This document shows positions 43,902-53,136 of a stretch of 64,000 nt of DNA, one piece after another. This DNA is from UBA7330 sp965243485 (GTDB lineage Bacteria; Bacteroidota; Bacteroidia; Cytophagales; Cyclobacteriaceae): assembly GCA_965243485.1 (NCBI GenBank), contig CBDEVP010000001.1, positions 992,001 to 1,056,000 on the forward strand. The letters are read 5' to 3'. The position numbers and the translations under genes are program-made. The notes under the pieces are model-generated. The model ran no database searches. It worked only from the letters and a program-made list of their open reading frames with translations, and was not told where the DNA came from. Positions within the stretch are counted from its first letter, which is position 1. Every line of letters begins with the position of its first letter.

Positions 43902-45576
43902 ATTCTTTCAATATCTAGTGGAAGTGACGCTTGGTACTTCCATACTGTTTATGGGATTTTACTTGATCAGGAGTAAATGCTCTATCCAGTTCAGAAGGTT
44001 TTATTTGCTGGTTTGTTTGATCCTGCCTCTCATATTGCCATTGGTCGCATTTCATTCTCCTGTGACGGATTTCACGATCGTCCCCCAAAAGCTGAGTACT
44101 GTCCTGGTACTTAATGTTGAGCCTGATCCTTTGGAAATACTGCAAAATAATACCGTGATTGACACGGAGGAGCCGACATCAGCAGCGGTTGAAAAAACTG
44201 ATTTTGACTGGGCTACGGCGGCTATCATCCTTTATTGCCTGGTAACGATACTACTTATTGTTCGATTAAGCATTTCATTGATGGCCATTTCCACTCTGAT
44301 CCGAAATGCTCATAAAAATGAAATGAATGATCCGTACCACATTGTCAATGATCATAGAATCAGCGGAGGCTCCTTTTTTGGGTGGATATTCATCAATAAG
44401 AATATCTTAAGTGGATCATCCATGGATATCATCCTGGCTCATGAACAGGTTCATGTGAAACGCTGGCACAGTGTCGATATATTACTTTCCGAGATTTATT
44501 GTGCAGTCTTTTGGATCAATCCCCTGGCATGGATGATCAAAAGAGAAATTAAGCTCAATATCGAGCATGAAGCAGATGCAAGGGTAGCCAATGATTACGG
44601 GAAAGAACACTATGCAAATATGCTATTGCAATTGTCAGTGAACAGGCAAAATCAGGGTCCAATCCTGTCGTTCAGCGCTTTCCATATTCGCAAACGTCTC
44701 CATCTTATTATGAACAGGGGTAAGCATCACTGGGCATTTTCCGGGGCAAGTCTCCCTTTCCTGGTCCTGGCCTTCTGGATGATCAGCTGCGAGCCGGAGA
44801 TGATGGATTTTTCAACCATGGACCCTCAGGCTGCGATGCAGAATGTGAAAACGGTGACCACGAGATACATCAGTCACCAAAAGGATACGCAAAAGAAAGA
44901 CGGGAAGGTGATTGCGATTGCTTATTATTTACCTGATGGAACGGTAGATCGGGTAGAGCAGCACATGACGTATCCGTATGATTTTAAAGAACCATTTGAA
45001 ATTCCATTCCTTGCAAGTCCAAGTCCAGCAGGCGTCTTGCATATCTTAGATGGTTTTAATATTGGTCATGCTGAAAAAAACATTCTATATGGAAATGACT
45101 GGCCGAAATATGCAACTAAAATGTTTAAACCGAGCGAGCTTTTTAATCGATCTGTTTCAACGGAAAATAATAGCATTGGTCTCCCTGAAAAAATAGTTAT
45201 CAAAGACGAGATCAACGAAGAAATGTTTAAGCCAAAATATAAGGGCAGCAGGGTAAGAACATACACGCAGAATTTCACGTACTCCGGAAAGAAAGTAACC
45301 TCATATTCAGGTAATAATGGCAGAAGTTACGCAGAATATAAATATGATGGCGATCGACTCATTGAAGTCTCTTCTGGAGACTTTTACGGATCTGGTAAAG
45401 CCAGTTTAGAATATAAAGGGGATATGCTGGTTAACTCATCTTTCCACAAATACGGAAAAAAGTACAACCATCGCGAATTCCACTACAACTCAGACGGCCT
45501 CAAAACCCGAACGGAAATCTACAATGTGTACGGCGAGCCAGAGTACACCATCATTTATGATTATGAGTACTATTAA
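43894..45576 (+). CDS. M56 family (BlaR1-like) metallopeptidase sensor
   Basis: The 560-aa protein has four predicted membrane segments (two at about residues 5-52, one at 105-130, one at 285-300) and a cytoplasmic zinc-protease domain with HEQVH at 183-187 and a downstream NIEHEADARVA helix supplying the third ligand. BlaR1-type proteases cleave their BlaI partner after signal binding. In place of the penicillin-binding sensor domain, the region after the last TM (about 305-560) is unlike a beta-lactamase domain. It ends with repeats like EYKYDGDRLIEV and HYNSDGLKTRTEIYNVYG, reminiscent of YD/RHS-type repeats. What it senses is unknown. Confidence 0.88.
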   Translation: MTEFFQYLVEVTLGTSILFMGFYLIRSKCSIQFRRFYLLVCLILPLILPLVAFHSPVTDFTIVPQKLSTVLVLNVEPDPLEILQNNTVIDTEEPTSAAVEKTDFDWATAAIILYCLVTILLIVRLSISLMAISTLIRNAHKNEMNDPYHIVNDHRISGGSFFGWIFINKNILSGSSMDIILAHEQVHVKRWHSVDILLSEIYCAVFWINPLAWMIKREIKLNIEHEADARVANDYGKEHYANMLLQLSVNRQNQGPILSFSAFHIRKRLHLIMNRGKHHWAFSGASLPFLVLAFWMISCEPEMMDFSTMDPQAAMQNVKTVTTRYISHQKDTQKKDGKVIAIAYYLPDGTVDRVEQHMTYPYDFKEPFEIPFLASPSPAGVLHILDGFNIGHAEKNILYGNDWPKYATKMFKPSELFNRSVSTENNSIGLPEKIVIKDEINEEMFKPKYKGSRVRTYTQNFTYSGKKVTSYSGNNGRSYAEYKYDGDRLIEVSSGDFYGSGKASLEYKGDMLVNSSFHKYGKKYNHREFHYNSDGLKTRTEIYNVYGEPEYTIIYDYEYY

Positions 45577-45579
45577 ATG

Positions 45580-45606
45580 CTTGCACGCGATACAATCGCC
45601 CGCAAG
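45580..45606. other. Hairpin between convergent genes
   Basis: CTTGC-AC-GCGAT-ACA-ATCGC-CC-GCAAG forms a two-part stem with a 2x2 internal loop between the M56 gene end and the convergent isomerase gene end. There is no T-run, so a classical intrinsic terminator is not claimed. Confidence 0.4.
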
Positions 45607-45614
45607 TGCTACGA

Positions 45615-46448
45615 TCAGATCATCTTCATCACACCCCGGGCGTAACCGATAGATTCCGCCAGGCCGGCCATGGGATCATCTGCATCTTTTTCAAACTCCG
45701 TACCGATCACTCCGGTATAGTTGATGGTCTTCAGGGCTTTCAGGACAGAAGGAATATCCAGTACTCCGCGGCCGATTTCCACTGTACTACCATCGGGCTC
45801 TGAGCTGTTGATATCTTTCAAATGCACATCATATAATCGATCCATGTATTTCTTGATCTCTCTGGCCGGGTCATAACCACTTCTCAACGTATGTCCCACA
45901 TCAATACATAAACCCAGTCTGGGATCCATATCTGAGATCTTATCCATGATAGATTTAGGGCTCGGATAGACATCATCTTCAGGACCGTGGTTGTGGATAG
46001 CGATTTTAATATCTGTTTCTTTCACACGCTTTTCAGCCAGGGCAAGCACCTGTGGCTCAGGTACACCGATGATCGTTTTCAAACCGGCGGCCTGCGCGTA
46101 TTTAAAGGCCTGGTTTACCTCATCTTCCGTCTTCATGTAGATCACTCCGGCACCATAAAGGTTCAACCCTGCATCCCGTACTTTCTGAGCAATGGATTTT
46201 AGCTCTGATGCCGAAGCATCCAGTGGCATATGCATGCTCTTCAGGGCGATCGACTTTATATTTAGCTTTTTTACCATCTCAATGGTTTCGTCGAGGCTGA
46301 ATTTTCGCAAGGTGTAGGAGGCCAATCCCAGGTCGAGATTGGCTGCGGGTTTCATCTCAGCCATTCTGCTGGCTTTTGCGGGGTTAAAAGCTGCGATCAC
46401 TGTGCTGGCGCCCAGCACTTTCAAAAAGGTTTTTCGGGTCTGTTTCAT
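45615..46448 (-). CDS. Sugar phosphate isomerase/epimerase-like TIM barrel protein
   Basis: The 277-aa protein has an N-terminal hydrophobic leader after a basic stretch (TRKTFLKVLGASTVIAAF), resembling an export signal, followed by the AP_endonuc_2 TIM-barrel. Metal-site residues are visible: IAIHNHGPEDD, LGLCIDVGHTLRSG, VHLKDIN and the C-terminal GTEFEKD glutamate. Exported members of this family occur in Bacteroidota carbohydrate metabolism; the substrate is unknown. It follows the heme-binding gene by 11 bases. Confidence 0.85.
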   Translation of the reverse strand: MKQTRKTFLKVLGASTVIAAFNPAKASRMAEMKPAANLDLGLASYTLRKFSLDETIEMVKKLNIKSIALKSMHMPLDASASELKSIAQKVRDAGLNLYGAGVIYMKTEDEVNQAFKYAQAAGLKTIIGVPEPQVLALAEKRVKETDIKIAIHNHGPEDDVYPSPKSIMDKISDMDPRLGLCIDVGHTLRSGYDPAREIKKYMDRLYDVHLKDINSSEPDGSTVEIGRGVLDIPSVLKALKTINYTGVIGTEFEKDADDPMAGLAESIGYARGVMKMI

Positions 46449-46459
46449 GTTATTTTATC

Positions 46460-46924
46460 TTATTCTTCTTCTTCGGGAACCATCGAACTTTTGGCCCAGT
46501 CAACAAGCAATTTAATATCTTCTTCACTTAATCTGGCTTCAGGGTGCGTTACTTTGTAGATCGACATCGGCATTTCCCCTTCTTCCACCAGCTCAATGAC
46601 CTCCTCCAGCTTATGATTTTGTCTTTTAACCGGGTAGTCTGCCCAGGTAGAAAAGTTAAGCTCCTCTCTGCCCTCCTCCACGTCATGATTCACCAGCCAG
46701 GAGACCGGGGCCACATTGGCGTACCAGGGGTAAATGGTTTCATTGGAATGACAATCATAGCAGGCTTCTTTCAGGATCTGACTCACTTTGGTATCAATTG
46801 CCATTACCTGGTGTATATCCTGAGGGTTATCCTTCACTACCACGGGTTTATCTCCACGAAATAGTTGCATTACAATTAACAACACAATCAGACTGCCCCC
46901 AATGTATTTAAAAACCTGCTTCAT
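46460..46924 (-). CDS. Haem-binding domain protein (single CxxCH)
   Basis: The 154-aa protein has an N-terminal hydrophobic anchor (residues 6-22) and the c-type heme site CYDCH in EACYDCHSNETIYPWYANVAPVSW, the signature of the Bacteroidota haem-binding domain family. It would depend on a cytochrome c maturation system such as the ccm genes at 6.9-11.4 kb. It lies 12 bases after oadB and may be co-transcribed with the decarboxylase operon. Confidence 0.88.
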   Translation of the reverse strand: MKQVFKYIGGSLIVLLIVMQLFRGDKPVVVKDNPQDIHQVMAIDTKVSQILKEACYDCHSNETIYPWYANVAPVSWLVNHDVEEGREELNFSTWADYPVKRQNHKLEEVIELVEEGEMPMSIYKVTHPEARLSEEDIKLLVDWAKSSMVPEEEE

Positions 46925-46936
46925 TTGAACATCGAT

Positions 46937-48127
46937 TTATCCTAAAAACGAAATTAATACACCCGCTGCAACCGCCGAACCGATCACTCCGGAAATATTG
47001 CTAGCCATGGCATATTGCAGCAAATGATTGCCCGGATCATGCTTCAGGGCCAGCTCATTGGCCACCCTGGAAGCCATAGGTACAGCACTCAGACCTGTTG
47101 CCCCGATCAATGGATTGATCTTCTTTTTGGCAAACAGGTTATACACTTTCACGGCGAGGATTCCCCCTGCAATAGAAATAGCAAAAGCGATAAACCCCCC
47201 TACGATAATGAGTAAAGTCTCTGTATTTAGAAAGGCTTTCACCGTCATTGTGGCACCGACAGCCAGGCCCAAAAAGATGGTAGATGCATTCAAAATGGTA
47301 TCGGAAGCTGCCTTATGCAATCTGCCTGTGGCTACTCCAATTTCTTTTACAAGGTTACCAAACATCAGTAGGCCGATCAGTGGAACAGAGGAGGGCACTA
47401 ACAAGGCAACTATTGTGGCTACGGCAATCGGGAAGAGGATCTTAAGCGTCTGCAGGTTTTTGATCGGTGTTTTGGAAGGATACAATCTGTCCTGCTCCTT
47501 CATATTGATCAACAACTCCTTTTTCGTCACTGTAAACCTCACCACAAGAGGAATGATCACAGGGACCAGGGCCATGTAGGAATAGGCCGCAATGGCGATC
47601 GGACCAAGCAGGTGAGGTGCCAGCTTGATGGTGGTGTAAATGGCCGTAGGTCCATCCGCCCCTCCGATAATCCCCAGGGAAGCCGCCTCCTTTAGGGTGA
47701 ACCCCAATGCCACCGCAGTAATCAGCACGCTAAAGATCCCGATCTGGGCAGCTGCACCGAAAAAAGCCAGTCTCAGATTTCTCAACATGGGTCCAAAATC
47801 CGTCAACGCTCCTACTCCCAGGAATATAATCGGCGGGAGGAATCCGGTTTTTATCAATGAATAATAGACAAAATTCATGATCCCGTGCTGCACGGCAATC
47901 TGATACAGCGTGAGGCTCTCATCAATCTTGTCTACACTCATTTGTCCTCCGGGGAAATTGGCGACTAACATTCCGAAAGCAATTGGAACAAGGAGCAAGG
48001 GCTCATATTTCTTTTTGATCCCGAGATAAAGAAGGACAAAAGCAATCAGGATCATAAGCAGGATTTTCGGGTCATCCACAATGTTCTGGATGGCCGTCAT
48101 CCGATAGATTTTATCGATCAATTCCAA
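46937..48127 (-). CDS. oadB: Na+-translocating decarboxylase beta subunit (OadB/GcdB-like)
   Basis: This is the Na+ channel subunit that couples carboxybiotin decarboxylation to sodium export. The 396-aa polytopic protein has GIIGGADGPTAIYTTIKLAP, the conserved beta-subunit segment with the Asp essential for Na+ transport. The start is uncertain: TTG 48127 (LELIDKIYRM) fits family length and spacing, while ATG 48100 is an alternative. It lies four bases after the alpha subunit. Confidence 0.9.
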   Translation of the reverse strand: MELIDKIYRMTAIQNIVDDPKILLMILIAFVLLYLGIKKKYEPLLLVPIAFGMLVANFPGGQMSVDKIDESLTLYQIAVQHGIMNFVYYSLIKTGFLPPIIFLGVGALTDFGPMLRNLRLAFFGAAAQIGIFSVLITAVALGFTLKEAASLGIIGGADGPTAIYTTIKLAPHLLGPIAIAAYSYMALVPVIIPLVVRFTVTKKELLINMKEQDRLYPSKTPIKNLQTLKILFPIAVATIVALLVPSSVPLIGLLMFGNLVKEIGVATGRLHKAASDTILNASTIFLGLAVGATMTVKAFLNTETLLIIVGGFIAFAISIAGGILAVKVYNLFAKKKINPLIGATGLSAVPMASRVANELALKHDPGNHLLQYAMASNISGVIGSAVAAGVLISFLG

Positions 48128-48131
48128 TGGA

Positions 48132-50006
48132 CTATGAAAGTTTAATCAGGACATCGTCATCAAACACATCATCTCCATCATTGACCACCACCTCTGTGAC
48201 CGTACCTGATACATCAGCTTTTATTGCATTTGTCACTTTCATGGCTTCGATATAAAGAACAACGTCACCCACATTCACCTTATCTCCGGGTTTGATCTTT
48301 TTTTCTCCTGATTCTTTCGTGAGAAAAACCTTTCCCTCAAGTGGAGCCTTGATCGATTTGGTACTGCCATTGGATGAAGATGCAACCGGAAAACTCCTGG
48401 ACTCCGGTTCAACGGAACCGGAAGTTTCTCCAGCATCATATGAAATACTTACTTTGAAAGTCTCCTCATTGACCTTGATGGTAAGTTCTTTTGGCTGGAC
48501 TTTTGGACTCTCAATGGATGAAGGTTCCGTTTTTGGTGCCGAAGCTGCTTCCTTTTTCTTCTGAAGATCAGCTTCAAAATCGGCTTTGGCTTTCCCTGAT
48601 TTAAAGGCCTCATATTGAGTTGGGTGCATGGCATATTCGAAAAGCTCTTCGTCATCCGGTCCTGTATCCCAGCCTTTTTCTTTCATTTTTGCCCGAAACT
48701 CATCCAATGCATCCGGTTGAAGATCCTGCGGATCCCCGGAAAAGAACTCACGTCCCTGCTCTTCAGCAAGTTTTTTTAACTCATCGGCAACTTCCCTTGG
48801 CACCCGCCCGGATTTACCCAGAAGCATGTCCCACGTGTTGTCATCCAGGAGAGACCATCTTTCTTTTCCTTTCTCCATCTGCATCACATTGACCAAGGCG
48901 GCATTTTTTACATACTGGCTGTATGGTGTGACGAGAGGAGGATATCCCATCTTTGGCCAGATCTCCTCTACCTCATTGAACAGTTTGATGAGCAGATCGT
49001 CCTGTGACAACAACGACTCATTGTTTTTTTCCTTCCATTTATTCAGGCTTTGCAGGTTATTCTCCAGGTCTGCCATGAGGCTACCCATCATTCCGCCGGG
49101 TAATCCGGGTCCAATCAGCAGCGCATTCATCAGCCTGTTTTTAGGGTTGATATAGTACCCTAAAAATTCATCAATAAATTCCTGGGTCAAGGAGCGGGCC
49201 TGCATGTAAGCCTTCATGTTGATATCCGGAAGGCTAAAACCAGCATCTTTGAGCATTTCATGAACCGTGATCAGGTCTGCATGCCCGGTACCAAAGGACA
49301 GCGGCTCCATGCCCACATCGATAAAGTCGGCGCCTGCCTTTGCGGCTTCCAGCGAGGAAGCCACGGAGAAGCCAGGACCGGAATGGCCGTGGTAGGTGAC
49401 CGGAATATCTTTTTTGATGGCTTTGATGCCCTCAACCAGTTTGCCCATAGAGGCTGGTCGTCCAATGCCCGCCATGTCTTTAATACAGATCTCCTGAGTG
49501 CCCATGTCGATCAGCGTCTCCGCCATCTTCAGATAATAATCAACCGTATGAAGCTTTGAGTGGGCAATACACAGTGCTGCCTGAGCGATCATACCCCCTT
49601 CTTTGGCATACTCAATGGATAATTTCAGGTTGCGGGTGTCATTGAGCCCGTCGAAAGATCTGGAAATGTCCGTTCCCTGTATCTTTTTCAGCTTAAACAT
49701 CAGTCTTCTGACGTCCCTCGGTACAGGATACATTCGGAGTCCATTCAGTCCGCGCTCCAGCATGTGGGTTTCGATGCCGGCATCATTGAAAGGCTGGGTC
49801 CATTTTCTGACAGAGGTATTTGGGTTCTCACCATACAAAAGGTTAATCTGCTCAAAACCTCCTCCGTTTGTTTCAACTCTTCGAAAGCACCCCATCTCGA
49901 TGATCGGTTCAGCGACCCTGACGAGCTGGTCTACCCTGGGCATATATTTACCGGAGGATTGCCACATATCCCGGTAAACCAGACTTAATCCTATTTCTTT
50001 TGCCAT
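48132..50006 (-). CDS. oadA: Biotin-containing decarboxylase/carboxyltransferase alpha subunit (OadA-like)
   Basis: The subunit transfers CO2 from a 2-oxoacid to biotin. The 624-aa protein has a carboxyltransferase TIM barrel (about residues 1-300) with metal/active-site residues Asp13 (in RDMWQS), Lys176 (CIKDMAG) and His206-x-His208 (YHGHSG). A helical PYC_OADA domain, a linker and a C-terminal biotinyl domain with Lys590 in EAMKVT follow. The usual RDxHQS is RDMWQS here, and HTHDTSG is HGHSGPG, so the substrate may differ from oxaloacetate. It sits between oadG and oadB. Confidence 0.9.
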   Translation of the reverse strand: MAKEIGLSLVYRDMWQSSGKYMPRVDQLVRVAEPIIEMGCFRRVETNGGGFEQINLLYGENPNTSVRKWTQPFNDAGIETHMLERGLNGLRMYPVPRDVRRLMFKLKKIQGTDISRSFDGLNDTRNLKLSIEYAKEGGMIAQAALCIAHSKLHTVDYYLKMAETLIDMGTQEICIKDMAGIGRPASMGKLVEGIKAIKKDIPVTYHGHSGPGFSVASSLEAAKAGADFIDVGMEPLSFGTGHADLITVHEMLKDAGFSLPDINMKAYMQARSLTQEFIDEFLGYYINPKNRLMNALLIGPGLPGGMMGSLMADLENNLQSLNKWKEKNNESLLSQDDLLIKLFNEVEEIWPKMGYPPLVTPYSQYVKNAALVNVMQMEKGKERWSLLDDNTWDMLLGKSGRVPREVADELKKLAEEQGREFFSGDPQDLQPDALDEFRAKMKEKGWDTGPDDEELFEYAMHPTQYEAFKSGKAKADFEADLQKKKEAASAPKTEPSSIESPKVQPKELTIKVNEETFKVSISYDAGETSGSVEPESRSFPVASSSNGSTKSIKAPLEGKVFLTKESGEKKIKPGDKVNVGDVVLYIEAMKVTNAIKADVSGTVTEVVVNDGDDVFDDDVLIKLS

Positions 50007-50011
50007 GGCAG

Positions 50012-50254
50012 TTATTTTATTTTTTCAATGCCTGAAATCCGTCCCTTTCCTTCAGTAAATGCCTCTACTGCAGCATTCAATACAGCAACCTTCTGATTAG
50101 AAATTTCTCCTGTTTGTTTGCCTGACGAATCATCGTCACCAAGACTATTCACGAAACGTATCAGCAAATTACCTGTTGCGAATACAAGTAAAAGCACCAC
50201 GAACACGGTGACCATTCCTACAAGCAACAGATTGAATGCGGTAGACATTTCCAT
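50012..50254 (-). CDS. Na+-translocating decarboxylase gamma subunit (OadG-like)
   Basis: The 80-aa protein has one N-terminal TM (LLLVGMVTVFVVLLLVFATG) followed by a polar tail, the OadG layout. It stabilises the alpha-beta complex. It is first in the oadG-oadA-oadB run, and a 9-bp inverted repeat lies 15 bases upstream. ATG 50254 or 50248 may be the start. Confidence 0.82.
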   Translation of the reverse strand: MEMSTAFNLLLVGMVTVFVVLLLVFATGNLLIRFVNSLGDDDSSGKQTGEISNQKVAVLNAAVEAFTEGKGRISGIEKIK

Positions 50255-50269
50255 TTGACGAAGGGCTGT

Positions 50270-50293
50270 TTTAGTAAGAACGAACTTACTAAA
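50270..50293. promoter_or_regulatory. Putative operator upstream of the oad operon
   Basis: TTTAGTAAG (50270-50278) and CTTACTAAA (50285-50293) form a perfect 9-bp inverted repeat with a six-base spacer. AGTAAGA also recurs at 50299-50305 and 50322-50328. It lies 15 bases before the oadG ATG. The remainder of the 180-bp gap holds the infB terminator. Confidence 0.5.
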
Positions 50294-50383
50294 TCTTCAG
50301 TAAGATTAGGCACTATGTATCAGTAAGAATAACTCAATTATTAGGTGTGGACTTGATTTTTATCAGAAAATAAGGGCAGAAAC

Positions 50384-50406
50384 AAAAAAAGCAGGCGATG
50401 CCTGCT
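50384..50406 (-). terminator. Intrinsic terminator of rimP-nusA-infB
   Basis: On the minus strand AAGCAGGC-ATC-GCCTGCTT forms an 8-bp stem with a three-base loop and is followed by a run of seven T, about 30 bases after the infB stop. Confidence 0.8.
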
Positions 50407-50434
50407 TTTCATTGAAACCTACTTGATATGTTAA

Positions 50435-53110
50435 TTATAACGTTCGTTTTACTTCCTTCACTTCGTAGCCTTCGATCACATCACCGACTTTTATGTCGTT
50501 GAAGTTTTTAATGCTAACCCCGCACTCGAAGCCGCTCTTCACCTCGGCCACGTCTTCCTTGAAGCGTTTCAGTTGATTGATCTCACCTTCATAAACCACG
50601 ATACCATCTCGAATCAGTCTTACTTTATTAGATCGCTTTACATTTCCGTCAGTAACGTAGCAACCAGCAACGGTTCCTACTTTGGAAATCTTGAATACTT
50701 CCCTAACTTCGATGTTACCTGTAATAACCTCTTCAGATGTAGGCTCAAGTAATCCTTCCATCGCATCTTTCACATCGTTGATGGCATCGTAAATGATGGA
50801 ATACAACCTGATCTCTATCTCTTCACTTTCTGCCAGCTTACGAGCACTATTAGAAGGTCTTACCTGGAATCCAACGATGACTGCATCAGATGCTGAGGCC
50901 AGCAAGACATCAGATTCTGAGATCTGACCCACCGCTTTATGAATGATGTTGACCTGGATCTCATTGGTTGACAATTTCAACATGGAATCTGCCAATGCCT
51001 CGATGGACCCGTCCACGTCACCTTTGATGATTACGTTCAATTCTTTGAAGCTTCCAATCGCAAGTCGTCTACCAATTTCATCGAGCGTGATATGCTTCTT
51101 GGTTCTGATGGACTGCTCCCGCAGGATTTGCTCCCGCTTGGTGGCGATCTCCCGGGCTTCCCGTTCGGATTCCATCACATTGAACCGGTCACCCGCCTGG
51201 GGCGCTCCATCCAGACCCAGCATCTGTACCGGTGTCGATGGCCCAGCTGTTTGCAATTTTTTGCCTCTGTGATCAAACATTGCTTTTACCCTACCGTAGT
51301 GAGGCCCAGCAAGTACTACATCTCCGACCTTCATTTGACCGGATTGAACCATCAGTGTGGTCACATATCCACGACCCTTATCCAGGGTTGCTTCAATTAC
51401 GGTTCCAACAGCCGGTTTGTCTTCATTGGCCTTAAGTTCAAGTAGTTCAGCCTCAAGAAGTACCTTTTCGAGTAGTTCGTCTATACCGTCTCCTGTTTTA
51501 GCAGAAACGTGCTGACATTGATATTTTCCACCCCAGTCTTCCACCAGGATGTTGATGTTGGAAAGCTCTTCCTTGATCTTTTCAGGATTGGCATTGGGTT
51601 TATCCACTTTATTGATCGCAATCACAATAGGAACTCCCGCAACCTGCGCGTGATTGATCGCCTCTTTGGTCTGAGGCATCACAGCATCGTCAGCAGCTAC
51701 TACAATGATGGCGATATCCGTGATTTTTGCTCCTCGTGCACGCATCGCAGTAAAAGCCTCGTGACCAGGTGTATCAAGGAATGCCACCCGCTTACCTGTT
51801 TCGGTCATCACATCGTATGCACCAATGTGCTGGGTGATCCCTCCGGCTTCACCTTCGGTTACCTTGGAATCCCTGATAAAATCCAGTAAGGATGTCTTAC
51901 CATGATCGACGTGACCCATGATGGTAACGATAGGTGCCCGCTCGGTAAGATCTTCTGCTTTATCCTTTACTTCTTCAATCTCAAACTCATCGTCCGAATC
52001 AGTGAATTCTACCTCAAAGTCAAATTCATCGGCGATGATAGTGATCGATTCCGCATCGAGTCGCTGGTTGATAGAAACGAACATTCCCAGGCTCATGCAT
52101 GCACTGATCACTTCATTGACGGATACATTCATCAAAGAAGCCAGATCACTGGCCGAGATGAATTCCGTTACCTTAAGGATCTTTGACTGTTTTTCCTCGG
52201 CCTGAAGTCTTTCCTCCTCAGCCTCCGCTTTCGCAGATCTTTTATCTTTTCTGTATTTTGATCTTCCGGAACCTCCGGCCCCTTTTCCACCACTGAGCTT
52301 GGCAAGCGTTGCTTTGATCTTATCCTGGATCTCTTTGTCAGAAAGTTCTTCCGTTTTTCGCTGGTCTCTTCTGCCACCACCCTGTGGCCTTCGTTGATCC
52401 GAACGGCCTTCACCAGAGGTAGCACCCTGAATTCTCTTTCTGGGTCTTTTCTTCTTCCTTTCCTTACTCTCGTCAGAAGACGCAACAGGTTTTGGCTTCT
52501 TCTTCTCTGCCGGAAGGTCAATCTTACCTACTACAGTCAATCCCTTTAATGAATCCGCTTTCGCTTGGATGGTGCTTTTCTCCTCGGGCTCGGCAGGCTT
52601 CTCTTCACTTTTCTTTTCAGGCTCCGGTTTTTTTACTTCCTCTGCTGGCTTCTCCTCTTTTTTCTCCTCAGGTTCGGCAGGCTTTTCTTCCTGCTTCTGA
52701 GTCTCTTTTTTCTTCTGGTCCAGGTCGATTTTACCCACCACGCGGGGTCCGTCCAATCTGCTGGCACCACGGCTCGTTTCAGCACGCTCAACTTCTTTTT
52801 CCTGAACGCTGTTGTCTTTGATCAAAATCTGATCGTCTTCGCTGGAATCAGATTCACTTTCCTGATTTGACTTGATCACAAGATTGTCAGTATGACTGGC
52901 ACCAATGGTCAGTCCGGAGGCCTCCTCCTTGTCCATGGCTGAGTCGGCAAACTCCTTCGAAAGCATATTGAATAGCTCCTGAGTGATCTTGGAATTGGGA
53001 TTGCTATCGATGGGATGCCCCTTTTCTTCCAGGAAATCAAGGATCGTACCACTACCAACGTTTAACTTTCGTGCTACCTGACTTAATCTATATGTTCTCT
53101 CTTCTGACAT
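50435..53110 (-). CDS. infB: Translation initiation factor IF-2
   Basis: IF-2 places fMet-tRNA on the ribosome. The 891-aa protein has an IF2_N helical domain (YRLSQVARKLNV), a long charged, disordered region rich in Lys, Glu, Pro and Arg (about residues 100-300), and a second N domain near 310-350. The G domain carries GHVDHGKT at 399-406, DTPGHEAF and NKVDKP, followed by the C-terminal domains. It ends the rimP-nusA-infB operon, with a terminator after it. Confidence 0.97.
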   Translation of the reverse strand: MSEERTYRLSQVARKLNVGSGTILDFLEEKGHPIDSNPNSKITQELFNMLSKEFADSAMDKEEASGLTIGASHTDNLVIKSNQESESDSSEDDQILIKDNSVQEKEVERAETSRGASRLDGPRVVGKIDLDQKKKETQKQEEKPAEPEEKKEEKPAEEVKKPEPEKKSEEKPAEPEEKSTIQAKADSLKGLTVVGKIDLPAEKKKPKPVASSDESKERKKKRPRKRIQGATSGEGRSDQRRPQGGGRRDQRKTEELSDKEIQDKIKATLAKLSGGKGAGGSGRSKYRKDKRSAKAEAEEERLQAEEKQSKILKVTEFISASDLASLMNVSVNEVISACMSLGMFVSINQRLDAESITIIADEFDFEVEFTDSDDEFEIEEVKDKAEDLTERAPIVTIMGHVDHGKTSLLDFIRDSKVTEGEAGGITQHIGAYDVMTETGKRVAFLDTPGHEAFTAMRARGAKITDIAIIVVAADDAVMPQTKEAINHAQVAGVPIVIAINKVDKPNANPEKIKEELSNINILVEDWGGKYQCQHVSAKTGDGIDELLEKVLLEAELLELKANEDKPAVGTVIEATLDKGRGYVTTLMVQSGQMKVGDVVLAGPHYGRVKAMFDHRGKKLQTAGPSTPVQMLGLDGAPQAGDRFNVMESEREAREIATKREQILREQSIRTKKHITLDEIGRRLAIGSFKELNVIIKGDVDGSIEALADSMLKLSTNEIQVNIIHKAVGQISESDVLLASASDAVIVGFQVRPSNSARKLAESEEIEIRLYSIIYDAINDVKDAMEGLLEPTSEEVITGNIEVREVFKISKVGTVAGCYVTDGNVKRSNKVRLIRDGIVVYEGEINQLKRFKEDVAEVKSGFECGVSIKNFNDIKVGDVIEGYEVKEVKRTL

Positions 53111-53136
53111 AAAATAATTTCTCCTCTACTCCGTAA

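Noticed and set aside
45580..45606. Intrinsic terminator between the M56 and isomerase genes
   Set aside because: The hairpin is good but no T-run follows on either strand, so I list it only as a hairpin.
51092..51445. Plus-strand open frames within infB
   Set aside because: They are antisense shadows of a strongly conserved coding region with no independent support.
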